Assembly: GCA_905147135.1 (NCBI GenBank)
Contig: LR990041.1
Span: 10,973,907 to 11,037,906 of the forward strand
Origin: Blastobasis lacticolella
Lineage: Eukaryota > Arthropoda > Insecta > Lepidoptera > Blastobasidae
Direction of reading: 5' to 3'
DNA: 64,000 bases
Below are positions 23,331-34,170 of the stretch, one piece after another. The translations under genes and the position numbers were made by a program. Positions within the stretch are counted from its first letter, which is position 1; each line of letters begins with the position of its first letter. Under the pieces are notes generated by a model, which was not told the origin of the DNA, did no database searches, and saw only the letters and a program-made list of their open reading frames with translations.

Positions 23331-24163
23331 GTAAACTTCTCGGCGGTAAATAAACTACAACGGCTAGTTCGGTTTCGGCTTTTAATTTTCAAATATAAGT
23401 AACAGGCACTAAAAATCCTATAACAATCGAGCTCGAACTACCTATATCCAATGGTGTCCCTTCCCGCGATACAAATCAATGCCCAAATCAGAATTCCACA
23501 TTGCAGGTGTCTGATCTCACCACTATCCGGTGCATGAGCGCCACTCGAGGACATTTGACCACATCCGAGCGGATGGAGAGCCGACTTTACGAGTTCCTAA
23601 TCCTCATCGCGGCACTGGGGATCGAACGCGGTACATCTCCCTTCGGTCGGTTGAAATGAAATATATATTTGAAATATATATTAATATTTCGGAAGGTAGA
23701 TAGGTAAACTGTTCAAACCAATTGGTTATTCAGTACATAATTTGGACGATTAAGTTACATACATCATACATTTATTTATTTATTTACAAAAAAACTGGTA
23801 CGAGAAACAATCAGTGCCTCAAAAACCTGATAATAGGTTTATCCGAGCACTGTGGACACTGAGCTGTGGAGCACTGTGTGTACATGTACTTTACTCGCAA
23901 CAGGGAAGTAGATAATAATAATAATAATAATAATAAACCTTTTATTTAATTCTCATTTCATGCAATATACATTTTTTTTACATGCAAGTAGATAATTATC
24001 ATAATATTATATTGATATAATTAATTAGTAAAGGCTAATTGCATAATTTCTTTATATATTTTTAATCATTTTCATAATATTTTATTTCAATTTATTATTG
24101 GTATTTATATTTATTTATCAATATAAATATTTTATTATTGTTATTTTATCTTTTTATAATTAT

Positions 24164-27118
24164 CTATGTATTATTATTCAAATGAGAGCCCCTCTCTAGG
24201 GTAAAGGCCTCCTCCAATTTTTGCCATTCCTTTCTGTCTTTCGCCTTGATTTGCCATTTGTCTCCTGCTATTCTCTTTATATCGTCTACCCATCTTCTTG
24301 GCGGTCTTCCCCGTTTTCTCTTTCCTGTAGGTCCTTTCCACATTACGACTTGCTTTGTCCATCTTTTATCTTTCGTCCTAGCCAGGTGTCCAGCCCATTT
24401 CCACTTCAGTTTCATAGAGTAACGCAAAAAATCTATCAGTTTTGTTTGATCTCTTATTATGCTGTTACGTATTTTATTTATTCTTCGTATTTTTAGGATT
24501 GATCTTTCCATTGCAGACTGGCATGTTTTAATTTTTTCTTTCACCTGTTCTGTGTATATCCAAGTCTGGGAACCGTACGCGAGACAGGGAAGTATTGCGC
24601 TGTCCATTACTTTCTTTTTCAGGGCGAGTGGAAAATCTCCTTTAAGTATTTCCTTGTGAGCCCAGAATTTTTTCCACGATATATTTATTCTCCTGTTAAT
24701 TTCTTCTACGTTACTGTTTGGGTGCAGTGATACTTGTTTTCCTAGGTATATGTAGCTATCAACGTACTCTATATTTATGTCTCTAACTTTAATCGGTGTT
24801 TTGATGGAATTGGTCATTAATTTAGTTTTCTGAACATTCATTTCTAGTCCAACGTCTGCACTTTGTTTTTGAAGAGTCTGTATCATATGTTCAAGTTGCA
24901 GGCTTGATTCCGAAAATATTATAATGTCGTCAGCAAAGCGCAAGTGGCTCAAGTAGTTGTTGTTTATATTAATACCAAGACCTTTCCACTCAAGTTTTTT
25001 GAATAACATGTCTAGCACTGCAATAAAAAGTTTTGGGGATAGAGGGTCACCCTGTTTTACGCCTCGTTTAATTTTTATTTCGGGGCCACTGTTTTCTAGG
25101 CTCACTCTACTTGTGCTATTCTCATAGATGTTTTTTATAATATTGCAGTAAGTTTCGTCTATTCCGTTTTCTCTTAGCGCCTCCCAGATAGAAGTATGTG
25201 AAATAGAGTCGAATGCTTTTTGATAATCGATAAAGGCGATGTATAGAGGTCTTTGAAATTCTTTGTATTTCTCTATTATGTTGTCGAGGACTTGAATATG
25301 GTCAACAGTTGAATAGCCTCGTCGAAAGCCCGCCTGCTCTACCGGCTGATTGTCATCAATTTCTGCAGTTATTCGACCTAGGATACAAGACGAAAATAAT
25401 TTATATAGACACGGTAGTAGGCTAATCGGTCGATAATTGCCTATGTCTTTTGGATCTCCCTTCTTATACAGTAAAATTATATTTGATTTGGTCCATTGTT
25501 CTGGAACTCTTTGTTCATTATTAATGATGTTAAATAGGCAAGTTATTATCGGTACGAGCAGCTTTGCTCTTAGTTTTATGGCCTCATTAGGGATTCCATC
25601 CGGACCTGGGCTCTTTTCTGGTTTTAACTTTTTTATCTGCCGCTCTATTTCTTTTTCATTCCAGTCCATAGCCGGTTCTTTCTGAGAGTAAAAGTTTATT
25701 TTTTCACTGTGTTCGTGTCTCTCTTTCTGGTCATAGAGATGTTTGTAGAAATTTGTTGCTATTTTAAGTATCCTATCTCTGTTATTTGCACAGGTAGAGC
25801 CATCTGTAAGACACGGTATCCATGTTTTGTGTGTACAGAGTTCCTTATATGCACGTTTGCAGCTTCCGGTAGTATTTAGATGTTTTTCTATAGTTTTGGA
25901 TCTGTAATTATTGTAGTCTTTTCTTATACTTTTGTTTGTTCTCTTGTAAATAGAGCTAAGTCTCTTTTTATCGTCAGATGTTTTTGGTTTTATATTTTGC
26001 AGTTTAAAACGTTCTTTAATTAGGTCCAATGTTTCATTTGTGAGTATTTTATTTGCTATATTCGTACTTTTCTCTATTTTTTCTTTTTTCATGCTATTTA
26101 GTATGCATTTTTCTAGTTGATTGTATAAGCTTTGGCCTGAACTGTTACTGTCAATCTCTATTTTTTGAATATTTTCCTCAAGTTTTTCTAGGTAACGACT
26201 TATATCGCTTAGATCTTTGAGTGGGTTGGTAGGGCATTTGTATTGTGTTCTATTTTTTTTCATTGGCGTAAGTTGTATTTTTGATCTAACCAATCTATGA
26301 TCTGATGAAAACTTAAATTTATTTAAGACGTGCACGTCTTGGAATCGTTTTGGGAAGTTGGTAAGTATATAATCTAATTCATTTTTCGTTTTCTGGTCCG
26401 GAGAGATCCACGTCCATTTTCGACTGCACTTTTTCTTGAAAAAAGTATTCATAATGGACATGTTGTTTTCTTGAGCGTATAGTATTAATTGTTGGCCTCT
26501 TGAGCTTCTTGTCCCGTATCCAAAATTACCTAAAAATTTGTTTTCTTCATGTTTTGTCGTCCCTACTTTCGCATTAAAATCGCCCATTACAATAACGTTT
26601 CGGCTTGCAAGTTCATGAGCTTCATGTAGAGTACTGTAGAATAAGTCAATTTCTGACTGCTCCGATTCTTCAGTGGGTGCGTATACTTGAATAATAGAGA
26701 TTGTAAAGTTTTGTATCTCTACCTCTAAAAGCGCTACTCTGTCTGAGAGCCCTCTGAAGCTTTTAATACATGGTTTTAGATTCTTTTTTATAATGAAACC
26801 GACTCCGTATTTTCCTTTGGTTTGACCATTATAGCATAATATAAATTCATGGTATTCGTCAATACAGCTACCTAATCTTCTTACTTCTGACAGTCCAATA
26901 ATGTCGTATTTAATGTATTTTAGTGCGTTTTCGAGTTCTGTTAGCTTCATAGGGCTTGCCAGTGATCTCACATTGTAAGTACCAATGTATAGAGTGTATG
27001 TGTTATCCTTTCTTTGTTTTATTGGAGGGTTATAGTCAAGAGAAAAACTGTGTCTGCTTTTCTCCCCCGCGGTGACCGGCCGTATTGGGTTTGGAGGCAG
27101 AGGGGGCTCCGGTAGTTG
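24164..27118 (-). CDS. RTE-like LINE ORF2: endonuclease and reverse transcriptase
   Basis: This is the enzyme of the LINE for target-primed reverse transcription. The open frame begins directly after the ORF1 TAG and has no in-frame ATG before conserved sequence: a Pro-rich linker (QLPEPPLPPNPIRPVTAGEK) leads to TYTLYIGTYNVRSLASPMKL. The GTG codon at 26971 within NVRSL is not a credible start. Endonuclease motifs are IIGLSEVRR, VYAPTEE, VMGDFNAKVG, NELDYILTN and SDHRLV. Reverse-transcriptase motifs are GPDGIPNEA, NYRPISLLPCLYK, AFIDYQKAFDSI (A), GVKQGDPLSPKLF (B) and RFADDIIIF (C). The C-terminus carries WAGHLAR and RKRGRPPRRWVDDIKR. There is no RNase H. About 984 residues are open without breaks. 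Confidence 0.9.
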   Translation of the reverse strand, partial: QLPEPPLPPNPIRPVTAGEKSRHSFSLDYNPPIKQRKDNTYTLYIGTYNVRSLASPMKLTELENALKYIKYDIIGLSEVRRLGSCIDEYHEFILCYNGQTKGKYGVGFIIKKNLKPCIKSFRGLSDRVALLEVEIQNFTISIIQVYAPTEESEQSEIDLFYSTLHEAHELASRNVIVMGDFNAKVGTTKHEENKFLGNFGYGTRSSRGQQLILYAQENNMSIMNTFFKKKCSRKWTWISPDQKTKNELDYILTNFPKRFQDVHVLNKFKFSSDHRLVRSKIQLTPMKKNRTQYKCPTNPLKDLSDISRYLEKLEENIQKIEIDSNSSGQSLYNQLEKCILNSMKKEKIEKSTNIANKILTNETLDLIKERFKLQNIKPKTSDDKKRLSSIYKRTNKSIRKDYNNYRSKTIEKHLNTTGSCKRAYKELCTHKTWIPCLTDGSTCANNRDRILKIATNFYKHLYDQKERHEHSEKINFYSQKEPAMDWNEKEIERQIKKLKPEKSPGPDGIPNEAIKLRAKLLVPIITCLFNIINNEQRVPEQWTKSNIILLYKKGDPKDIGNYRPISLLPCLYKLFSSCILGRITAEIDDNQPVEQAGFRRGYSTVDHIQVLDNIIEKYKEFQRPLYIAFIDYQKAFDSISHTSIWEALRENGIDETYCNIIKNIYENSTSRVSLENSGPEIKIKRGVKQGDPLSPKLFIAVLDMLFKKLEWKGLGININNNYLSHLRFADDIIIFSESSLQLEHMIQTLQKQSADVGLEMNVQKTKLMTNSIKTPIKVRDINIEYVDSYIYLGKQVSLHPNSNVEEINRRINISWKKFWAHKEILKGDFPLALKKKVMDSAILPCLAYGSQTWIYTEQVKEKIKTCQSAMERSILKIRRINKIRNSIIRDQTKLIDFLRYSMKLKWKWAGHLARTKDKRWTKQVVMWKGPTGKRKRGRPPRRWVDDIKRIAGDKWQIKAKDRKEWQKLEEAFTLERGSHLNNNT

Positions 27119-27922
27119 CTAAACTTTAGGTGTGGAAGTTTGATTTTCCGTAGAGTCTGAGTTCGATTCGGAGGCTTTCATTGGTTTCATGAAGGCTGTG
27201 ATTTGTGTCCTGTTTTTCTTTGTGGCTTGATTTTCTTGGCCTTTTCTGTCTTGGCTAGGCGAGATATGTAGGCTTCGCTTTTTTGGTTGTTGTTGGTTGC
27301 CCTCGGATTGGTTGAGTTCATTGTTGGGTTTATCTTGGTTCAGAACTATGAGCTTATCGTATTTAATTATAGCTTTTTTACCTTCGGCTTTGTATTTTAA
27401 TAGTTCTGTTTGTAATTGTTTCCTTTTCTCCAAAACTTTTAATGGGTAGTCTTCTTTAAAATAAATTTTTGTTTGTTCAAATTTAATTTTATTTTGGAGT
27501 AGTAATATTTTTTTCCCCATTGTAGTGAAAGTTACTGTAACAGGTCGCAGCTTTTCTCCTTTTTTCCCTAGCCGTTTCACTGCTTCAATTTCGTTCCTCT
27601 CGCATGGGAAATTATTTTTGGTCATGAACTCTAAAATTTTATTTTCTAGTTCTTGGTAGCTTTTCTCTCCTTCTTCAACACCGAAAAAAACCAAGTTTTT
27701 CTTCCTATTAAATCTTTCAATGCGATCTAGAGTTTCTTCTTGAGTTTGTAGTTGTTTATTTAATTCGCCGTATTTTTGCTCTAGTCCCCTAAAGTTGTCG
27801 TTGATGGTTTTATTAATACTGTTAGTAATATTTGCTTCCATTTCTTTCATTTCTTTTTTCTGTTCTGCTAAATCTAATTGAATGGATCTTAAAATATTTG
27901 TTATGTCTTCCATGTTTCTCAA
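27119..27922 (-). CDS. RTE-like LINE ORF1, coiled-coil and RRM-like protein (267 aa)
   Basis: This is a predicted RNA-binding ORF1 protein. Residues 1-70 form a heptad-rich coiled coil (IQLDLAEQKKEMKEMEANI and onward). They lead into RIERFNRKKNLVFFGVEE and a fold like the L1 ORF1 RRM and C-terminal domain (EAVKRLGKKGEKLRPVTVTF, IYFKEDYPLKVLEKRKQLQ). The last 60 residues are Lys/Gln/Ser-rich and probably disordered. The ATG is at 27920-27922. The stop is TAG at 27119-27121 in the context GTT TAG CAA CTA, and the same frame continues without any further stop into ORF2. Confidence 0.85.
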   Translation of the reverse strand: MRNMEDITNILRSIQLDLAEQKKEMKEMEANITNSINKTINDNFRGLEQKYGELNKQLQTQEETLDRIERFNRKKNLVFFGVEEGEKSYQELENKILEFMTKNNFPCERNEIEAVKRLGKKGEKLRPVTVTFTTMGKKILLLQNKIKFEQTKIYFKEDYPLKVLEKRKQLQTELLKYKAEGKKAIIKYDKLIVLNQDKPNNELNQSEGNQQQPKKRSLHISPSQDRKGQENQATKKNRTQITAFMKPMKASESNSDSTENQTSTPKV

Positions 27923-28760
27923 AAATAATACTTCTTGCTATTCGCTACTAGATGGCGTTAGTTCTGCTTATTCGATATCTGTACTTCGTTATAGCTTGAA
28001 AAGCCAATATTTTGTTCTACTCAACAACAGATGGCGCTGGTTGTAATATTAGATGAGAATGGCGGTTATTGATGACTAACGGTTAACAGTTAGGTTATGT
28101 TAGCCCAAAAATATTTTGTACTTACTATTTTCGTACTTTTATTTGAGCCATTTTTATCTGTTGCCTTGCGTTTCGTATGACTTCAGTGTACTTTTTGTTT
28201 CTTGTAGTTCTTTTACACTAATAAATTGTAGTTCTTGGTGTCACTATGTATGTTGTTTTATCTGTTGTTTTCTTGAGTTTCGATAATTATCTTCTATACA
28301 CAGTATTTTTGAGCAAATTTGTTTTGAATAATAAGTATTTTTTAAATGAATTAACACTTTAAACAATTTTTTTTGCACTTTAAATAACAGAGCTACTAAA
28401 AACAGCTGTTCGCAGCGCAACGGTGGCGCCCTCACAGGGAAGTAGATATCAACGTGTAATATCACGAATGGGTAATTGGGATTCCCAAAGAAGCGCTTAT
28501 AAATATTATAAACTACTTGGTACCGCAGATAACCCTTGACACCGTCTGGTCATTACTCAGTAATAGAGATTAACTCCTGCTACTAACGTATGTAGATACA
28601 TTAGTCATATATCATGCGACATCTGTGTTACAGACTTTTACCGTTTTATAATGCAATCCTCTAGTAATGCTCAAACTCGGCGGATTCATTAACTATTTTT
28701 TACCACACGTCCATGGGGGCTTGTGTGACGGCCGCATAACGGCCAAACCGTACTTTGTAA

Positions 28761-29371
28761 CTACCATTCAGGTCTTATAAAGTTAAAGCATTGTACAAGC
28801 TGGTTATTAAAATATATTGATTTAGAAGAAACCGTTTTCAAACAGTGAACACGTAATTTTTGTGTTCGGCCGGAAAGCGTTTCCCGATGGCGGAAAGGGG
28901 CCGGCGGAATGAGGTTGTGCAGCTGCTTTGCACACTCTCCGAAATATAACCTGTAGAAGACCAACAGACGCGCAACCCTACGCCGATGCTCGAGGCTCTG
29001 CAGCCTAGCTTCAATCAACTGCGGGTCACAAATTACCTTCATTGCACGTTTTTCCACCGAATCCAAAGCCACCAGTTGATATTTGGCTGATCCATCCCAG
29101 AGGTGGCAGCAGTACTCCATGCAGGATCGGACTTTTGCTTGATCGGACTGATGCAACTGCTTTAAAGTGAAGTACCGCCTAACCTTCGAGAGGATACCAA
29201 GTTTTTTGCTGCAGTCTTTGCCTTGGATTCGATGTACTGACCGAAGTTGCGATTGGTAGATAGCTCAACACCAAGAAACTGTAGGTTGCCGGTAATTTCC
29301 ACAGAACCAACCTGAAAAGTTGGAGTTAGATGGAATGGCGGAAAACAAAAACGCCTGAGCTTTGGTTGCAT
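28761..29371 (-). pseudogene. CR1/jockey-like LINE fragment, broken
   Basis: The minus strand reads QVGSVEITGNLQFLGVELST and, in a second frame, QAKVRSCMEYCCHLWDGSAK and VALDSVEKRAMKVICDPQL, LVFYRLYFGECAKQLHNLIP. These are the thumb and C-terminal sequences of CR1/jockey reverse transcriptases. A stop/frameshift near 29160 separates the two parts. The endonuclease and the catalytic palm are absent. Confidence 0.7.
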
Positions 29372-29379
29372 TGAACGCC

Positions 29380-29640
29380 ACCAGAACGCTCCAGGCTCTG
29401 TAGCTTAGCATAAATCAATTGCGTTTTACAAATTATCTTCTTTGCACGTTTTTCTACAGAATCCATTGCGGCCAGTTGATACATTACTATTTCATCCCAG
29501 ATGTGGCAGCACTACTCCATGCAGGATCAGACTTGTGCTTGACAGAACTGATAGTAGCCTGTATTTTGGCAGTGTTGAACGCCACCATTTGTTTTGCTCC
29601 AATCAAAGACCCTTGAGAGCTTCATTTAAATGGCCGGTCA
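29380..29640 (-). pseudogene. Second, more decayed copy of the same LINE segment
   Basis: The DNA repeats the 28980-29165 segment with many changes (for example ATCCCAGATGTGGCAGCACT and CTCCATGCAGGATCAGACTT against ATCCCAGAGGTGGCAGCAGT). It lies in the same orientation directly upstream on the element's strand. It gives no usable frame and looks like a partial duplication or a second truncated insertion. Confidence 0.55.
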
Positions 29641-31460
29641 CGTTTACTTTGGGTATCAAAAAATAAAGCAATTTAAAGCGTATTTATTTAGAGAGAGAGT
29701 GAGAAAGTATTTTTTTATAATAGAGAGAGGCAAACCAGCAAGAGGGTCATCTGATGGTTACCACCACCGCCTATAGTAGATACCTTGCAGAATGTAGATA
29801 TTAAGTTTGGTATTAAAAAAAGTCTTTTTACTTTTACGACAGACGGACTGATCAGAAGAAGTACCCTCAACTGCCGTAAGTATATGAAAATATGTATGAA
29901 CGTGGAAGAGGCAGAAGCGGTGTGTCAGGGTCGTGGCTGGTAGCACTCGATGTATAGTCTCTGGTTATTGCTTTGGGATACGGACGTGCCGAGATCTTAC
30001 CTTTGGTCTATTTAGACAAGCACCCAAGGACAAGTCCAACACCCAAGATCCCACAATGCCTCTCGTCATCATCATCAGCGCAAAAGGTGGCAAAGGCGCA
30101 TCACCTCACTGTCTTCTAACGGAATGCAAGTAAAATATAATATATGGCGAAGTATATTGTATAGAGAACCCAATCATCGAACTATTTAACAAAATATAGC
30201 AATCATTTAATTTGTTTAACTAAGCCTGAGACCCAGGCATTGAAAGTAACATCAAACCTCCTTTGATATTGTAACATAAAATTTTTTCTCTATGATTGTA
30301 ACACTGAAATCTGAGCTATTCGACATAGTTTATTACTTTACCAAACCTTATTGAAGTGGCTGGCAAAAACTTATCGTGACGAAACATTACCAACATGTCA
30401 TTTAAGTATCAATCAAATTATCAGTCAACATATCAATATTCTTTTGAAACATGTTATTGCTTTGGAAAACGTAATTTTTAATATTATTTCTAAATTTTCT
30501 CTAAATTTCAGTTAGTTGAAATGATGTGTCAAATTATTTGTTGTTCAATTCGGTGATATACTTAAATAAATAACGGTAGGTTGTTGTTTCTTCACGTGGA
30601 TCTGTTGTAGTGGTTTCGACAGTTTCTTGCGAATTTAATCTAGTTTTTGTCCTTAAAATTTCTGTTTCTTTCTCTCTAGTGTCCTTTGACTTCCCTATTT
30701 GGTACTGTTAAAGTTTTTATTTCTTGTCTACGTTTCAAATTTTTTTGTTACACTAGTATAGATGTTTTAGTTAAACTATCTAGGTACTACTTTATATTTT
30801 GTCTGACTTAACTACCTGTTGATCCCACTTTATTGAAGCGTCTTGATGAAATTGCTATAGTTTAATAAAGCTATATTAGAAAAAAAACACTCAGTTTCTT
30901 TAGCTTCAACTTCAACAGAGCACGTAGAAACTACTTGAAACTAGAGTATGGTGACTTCTTCACTACATAGGTAGAAGTAGAAGTTATATATAGCACACCG
31001 TCACCGTCGGGAGAATTTGGTAAATAACACCCGGGGAACAACGGTGTGAAGGGTTTTATTAAGTTTTTAGGTATAATCGTTTTAAAGGGCGGCTTGCACC
31101 AAATTCTTAAACACATTTAAGCTGATACTTAAACAAAAGACTTCATACAAAAAAACATCGTTCTTAAATGTGTTTGAGAATTAGGTGCAAACCGTGCTTA
31201 GTCTAGGTTTTGAGTTCTAATAGAATATTTGAAACGGCGAGCATAGTCAAGCCGGCGCGCGGACGTTTCTGACTGCGCGCTTACTTCCGTGCACTACTAG
31301 CGCCACAGGAGGTGCGTTACATAGCCCGCTATAAAGGAAAAAACAAGAACTATCTTTGATTGTACTTTGGCTCGCGACTCCTTCTACGTGAATTCTCTTT
31401 ATGCACCTTTAAGTGAGAATAGAGTCCCTGGTTCGCAAATGCCTTTAGTACATACTTTTT
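29641..31460. other. Intergenic, repeat debris; probable 5' region of the 413-aa gene
   Basis: At 29720-29775 the fragment GCAAGAGGGTCATCTGATGG recurs (see 11553). A pyrimidine-rich tract ending TACTTTCAG at 31482-31490 looks like a splice acceptor before the 413-aa gene. A candidate donor is GTGAGAAT near 31413, so a 5' UTR intron is possible. No other genes are seen. Confidence 0.35.
31092..31191. mobile_element. Small inverted-repeat element, copy 2
   Basis: GCTTGCACCAAATTCTTAAA at the left is inverted on the right as CTCAAACACA-type sequence (CTTAAATGTGTTTGAGAATT, then AGGTGCAAAC). The centre CTTCATACAAAAAA matches 19524-19640. It is better preserved than that copy. Confidence 0.6.
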
Positions 31461-31506
31461 TTTTTATTTCTTTATTTTTTACTTTCAGTAGTAGAACGCC
31501 AACAAA

Positions 31507-32830
31507 ATGGAATCGGCTGTTCTACGCATAAGGTTTGCGTCCCTAATAAAGGATATACAAAAAGACAAATCTAAATGTTGTGTAGAAATAGTACCTCAAG
31601 TATCAGAGATACAGAATTTAAGTAAATGTATGAATATCACAGGCAATTTAGTGGAATGTGTTGTTCCTATGACTTATAAGATTATCATTAAAAAGGATCA
31701 AGATTTGCCTGAAAAAATATATCATTCATGTGTAGACTTAATACGTGGAAGCTCAATAGCCAATTATATAGATGAAATGTGGAACGATGTACCGAAAATC
31801 TACAGCGAAACCTCGCTCGTTAAGAAAATTATACCTGACGATACGGAACTGGCTAATATTATACTAAGTAAAGCTACAAATACAAATTTGAATCAAATTG
31901 ACAAAGAACAAAATACTGTTAGTGTACCAGCTTTGATAGCAACTTCTTCATCAAGCCATAACAGCGATTCCGGGGATCAATATCATTCAGTTCAATCATC
32001 TTTCGAGACTAGTGCTGTTATGCAGCCACACTATTATAAAGGTGAGACAGGAAATATCGCAAATCAATGTTGGTAGCTACACATAGCTTAATCAATTATC
32101 AACAAATTATTTTTTCTTTACAGTTACAAACCAGGAAGAAATTGCGGAAATCGGATTAAAAATAACTGATTACGTCAAACAACTATCGGAAATTGGTGAA
32201 GATGTAGGTGACACTGAAAATGGGACTTGCAGTCCGTCAGTACGAAGTAAAAAAGTATATCGCCCTAAATTAAGTCTCTCTCCTATATACTTGATCAACA
32301 CAGACACAACGTCTGATTTTTCCGTTTACAAAAACGCAAGTAGTACACATTATTCACCCGCATCAATAAATTCGGCTAAACTGAAACAATATAGGTCGTT
32401 GTCACCCAAACGAGTTTTTAGAGAGGCCGGTGACAATAATGTTACAGTAAAGTATTGCCGTAAAGACCCCAAGAAGCGTGTAGACTACTATGTACACGAA
32501 ATGGAACGTGAAATATTGCCTCTAAAAATGTTACTCAATGAAATAAGAGACAAATGTATTTCGCTAGGAGTATTATTCGAGAGTCGAGATAAATCAAAGT
32601 TAATAATGTACAAATCGTTAAGTCCTAATGAATTTGCACTATGTAGATGGAAAAGTGAAAAATTTAGTGGAAAAGTGAGCTCTGGTGAGTCAAAAAGGAC
32701 CCAAAACTTTTATAAAACAAAAGTACAAAAAGATGAACGAATTAGTAAAATTTGCGACCTGCAGCTGATGAAATGTTACAAAAATGAAAAATGTAATCGT
32801 GTTGTTTATAGTTTGGTATTTAATGAATAA
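31507..32830 (+). CDS. Unrecognised protein, 413 aa, two coding exons
   Basis: Exons are 31507-32041 and 32124-32830, separated by an 82-bp intron with GTGAGA and TTTACAG. Together they make 1242 nt in an unbroken frame. The ATG follows TAG TAG AAC GCC AAC AAA, so stops lie in frame upstream. The first half is Cys/Ile-rich and looks folded (KCCVEIVPQVSEIQNLSKCM, LVECVVPMTYKIIIKKDQDL). The middle is Ser-rich, and the C-terminal third is basic with helix-like EMEREILPLKMLLNEIRDKC. I see no signal peptide, membrane segment or known family motif. A polyadenylation signal AATAAA lies at 32887-32892. It is a separate gene from the one starting at 33864. Function unknown. Confidence 0.65.
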
Positions 32831-33863
32831 TTCTTATTGTTAGAATAGTACTTTTGTTAGAATACTAAATTAAAACTTTAAAAAATAATAAATAAGCATT
32901 TGCATATTATTTACAAGATTTTATTTCTCCATCTTTAAAACCCTATTCAGTATTGGTAAGTATATAGGTATTCCTAGCGACCCGTCCCGACTTTGCATGT
33001 GTACCAAACTTCATAGGTCATACAATCACCCGCTGGACATCGAAAGCTTTGAGAAGTTATTCTAAGTAAAACAATCCCCTACAATATACCCGAGTAATCC
33101 CCGTAACTCGACGCCAAGGGCCTTTTTTACGTAGGAGTGGAGTTAATTATTTGGGTAGATACAATAATGTTACTGTCAATCAAACTCCTCGAGAAACTCG
33201 AGAGACTCTTGGGCCTCCGGAAGATCTACAGGTCGTTATTTCTATTCTCTTTTTGATTTGAAATGATATCCTGAAAAAGTGAAAAGTCTGCAGTGATTTT
33301 TTGCTTTAAAAGCTATTACTAAAGAAGTTTAACTTAGTTTAATTTTTAAATATATATTCTTTGCCACCTTAGTGGTATGACAAAAAATATCGCCTCGGTA
33401 TACGAGTGTGTTCCTGTGGTAGTGGAAAGGTGACAGTCGCAAGATGTGGCTTAATTGGCTGAAAGCTCGGTACGACTGTATATAATAATTTATGTAAAAT
33501 CATAGCGCTACTGCTACAGTAAACTGACGCCTCGCTCTTATTCCCGTGCTCTCGTGCTCCCTGTCTAACGATGCGACCGAAGCTAATATATAAATAAAAT
33601 AACATTCATACCTATTTGATTTTTACCGATGTCTGGTCGGACGAAGTTCAATCGCTATTTTATGTTACTGATTGATACGCGTCATCCCAATACCCTTATC
33701 CCACTACCACCCGAAAGAGAATAATCAATATTTCGTATGCATCTTAACCAATAGGTCGGTATTCGTGAGGTGACTTTCTTTGATTGAAACCAAAGACTAA
33801 TTTCAATTCCATATTTTATAGTTTCCATATTCCACAGTTCAAAGAACATAGGCAAAATCGACA
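32831..33863. other. Intergenic gap of 1 kb
   Basis: It contains the 3' UTR of the 413-aa gene, then AT-rich DNA. TTCCACAG at about 33831-33838 could be a 5' UTR splice acceptor for the next gene. GACTCTTGGGCCTCCGG and nearby sequence show no frame. Confidence 0.3.
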
Positions 33864-34170
33864 ATGGCAACGGAAGCTGCAATGGAGAAGGTTGTGAAAT
33901 CGTTGTCATTCCAAGTTGAGGCTATCCCGCGACAGGCCGTTGAAGCTAGCAACTCCAGCAATTTGACCCCGGTCAACGTAAGGGTTAAAGTCAGAAAGAA
34001 GCATGGCTCTACGCTGAAGAAGGCGATTCTGATTCCAAAGGCAGAAGGCCCCAAAGAGAGAGAAAGAATCCGGTTAGCGAGCAGCGATATGACTATCATG
34101 TCGTTCAACATGCTTATGGAAAATGATATGAATGCGAAAGCGTATCGGAAACCCAGGAAAAATATATTTG
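33864..34170 (+). CDS. Repeat-protein exon 1
   Basis: It encodes residues 1-102 and one base of the next codon. Helical MATEAAMEKVVKSLSFQVEA is followed by a strongly basic stretch and ends KAYRKPRKNIFG. The donor is GTAATT. It is well separated from the repeat regions and may be a globular N-terminal domain. Confidence 0.65.

Larger units (their letters stand above)
23915..28433 (-). mobile_element. Full-length RTE-like LINE with single-frame ORF1-TAG-ORF2
   Basis: It is bounded by the 15-bp duplication ACAGGGAAGTAGATA at 23900-23914 and 28434-28448. On the minus strand it runs from a 511-bp 5' UTR through ORF1 and ORF2 to a 3' UTR ending in a run of TTA triplets. The endonuclease plus reverse transcriptase without RNase H, and the C-terminal GKRKRGRPPRRWVDDIKR, fit the RTE neighbourhood of LINE clades, although the separate ORF1 with coiled coil is more L1- or L2-like. 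The frames are intact, which implies a recent insertion. Confidence 0.88.

Noticed and set aside
26969..26971. GTG (Val in NVRSL) as the start of the RTE-like LINE ORF2
   Set aside because: The open frame and conserved endonuclease residues (YIGTYN) extend upstream to the ORF1 stop, so this codon is internal.
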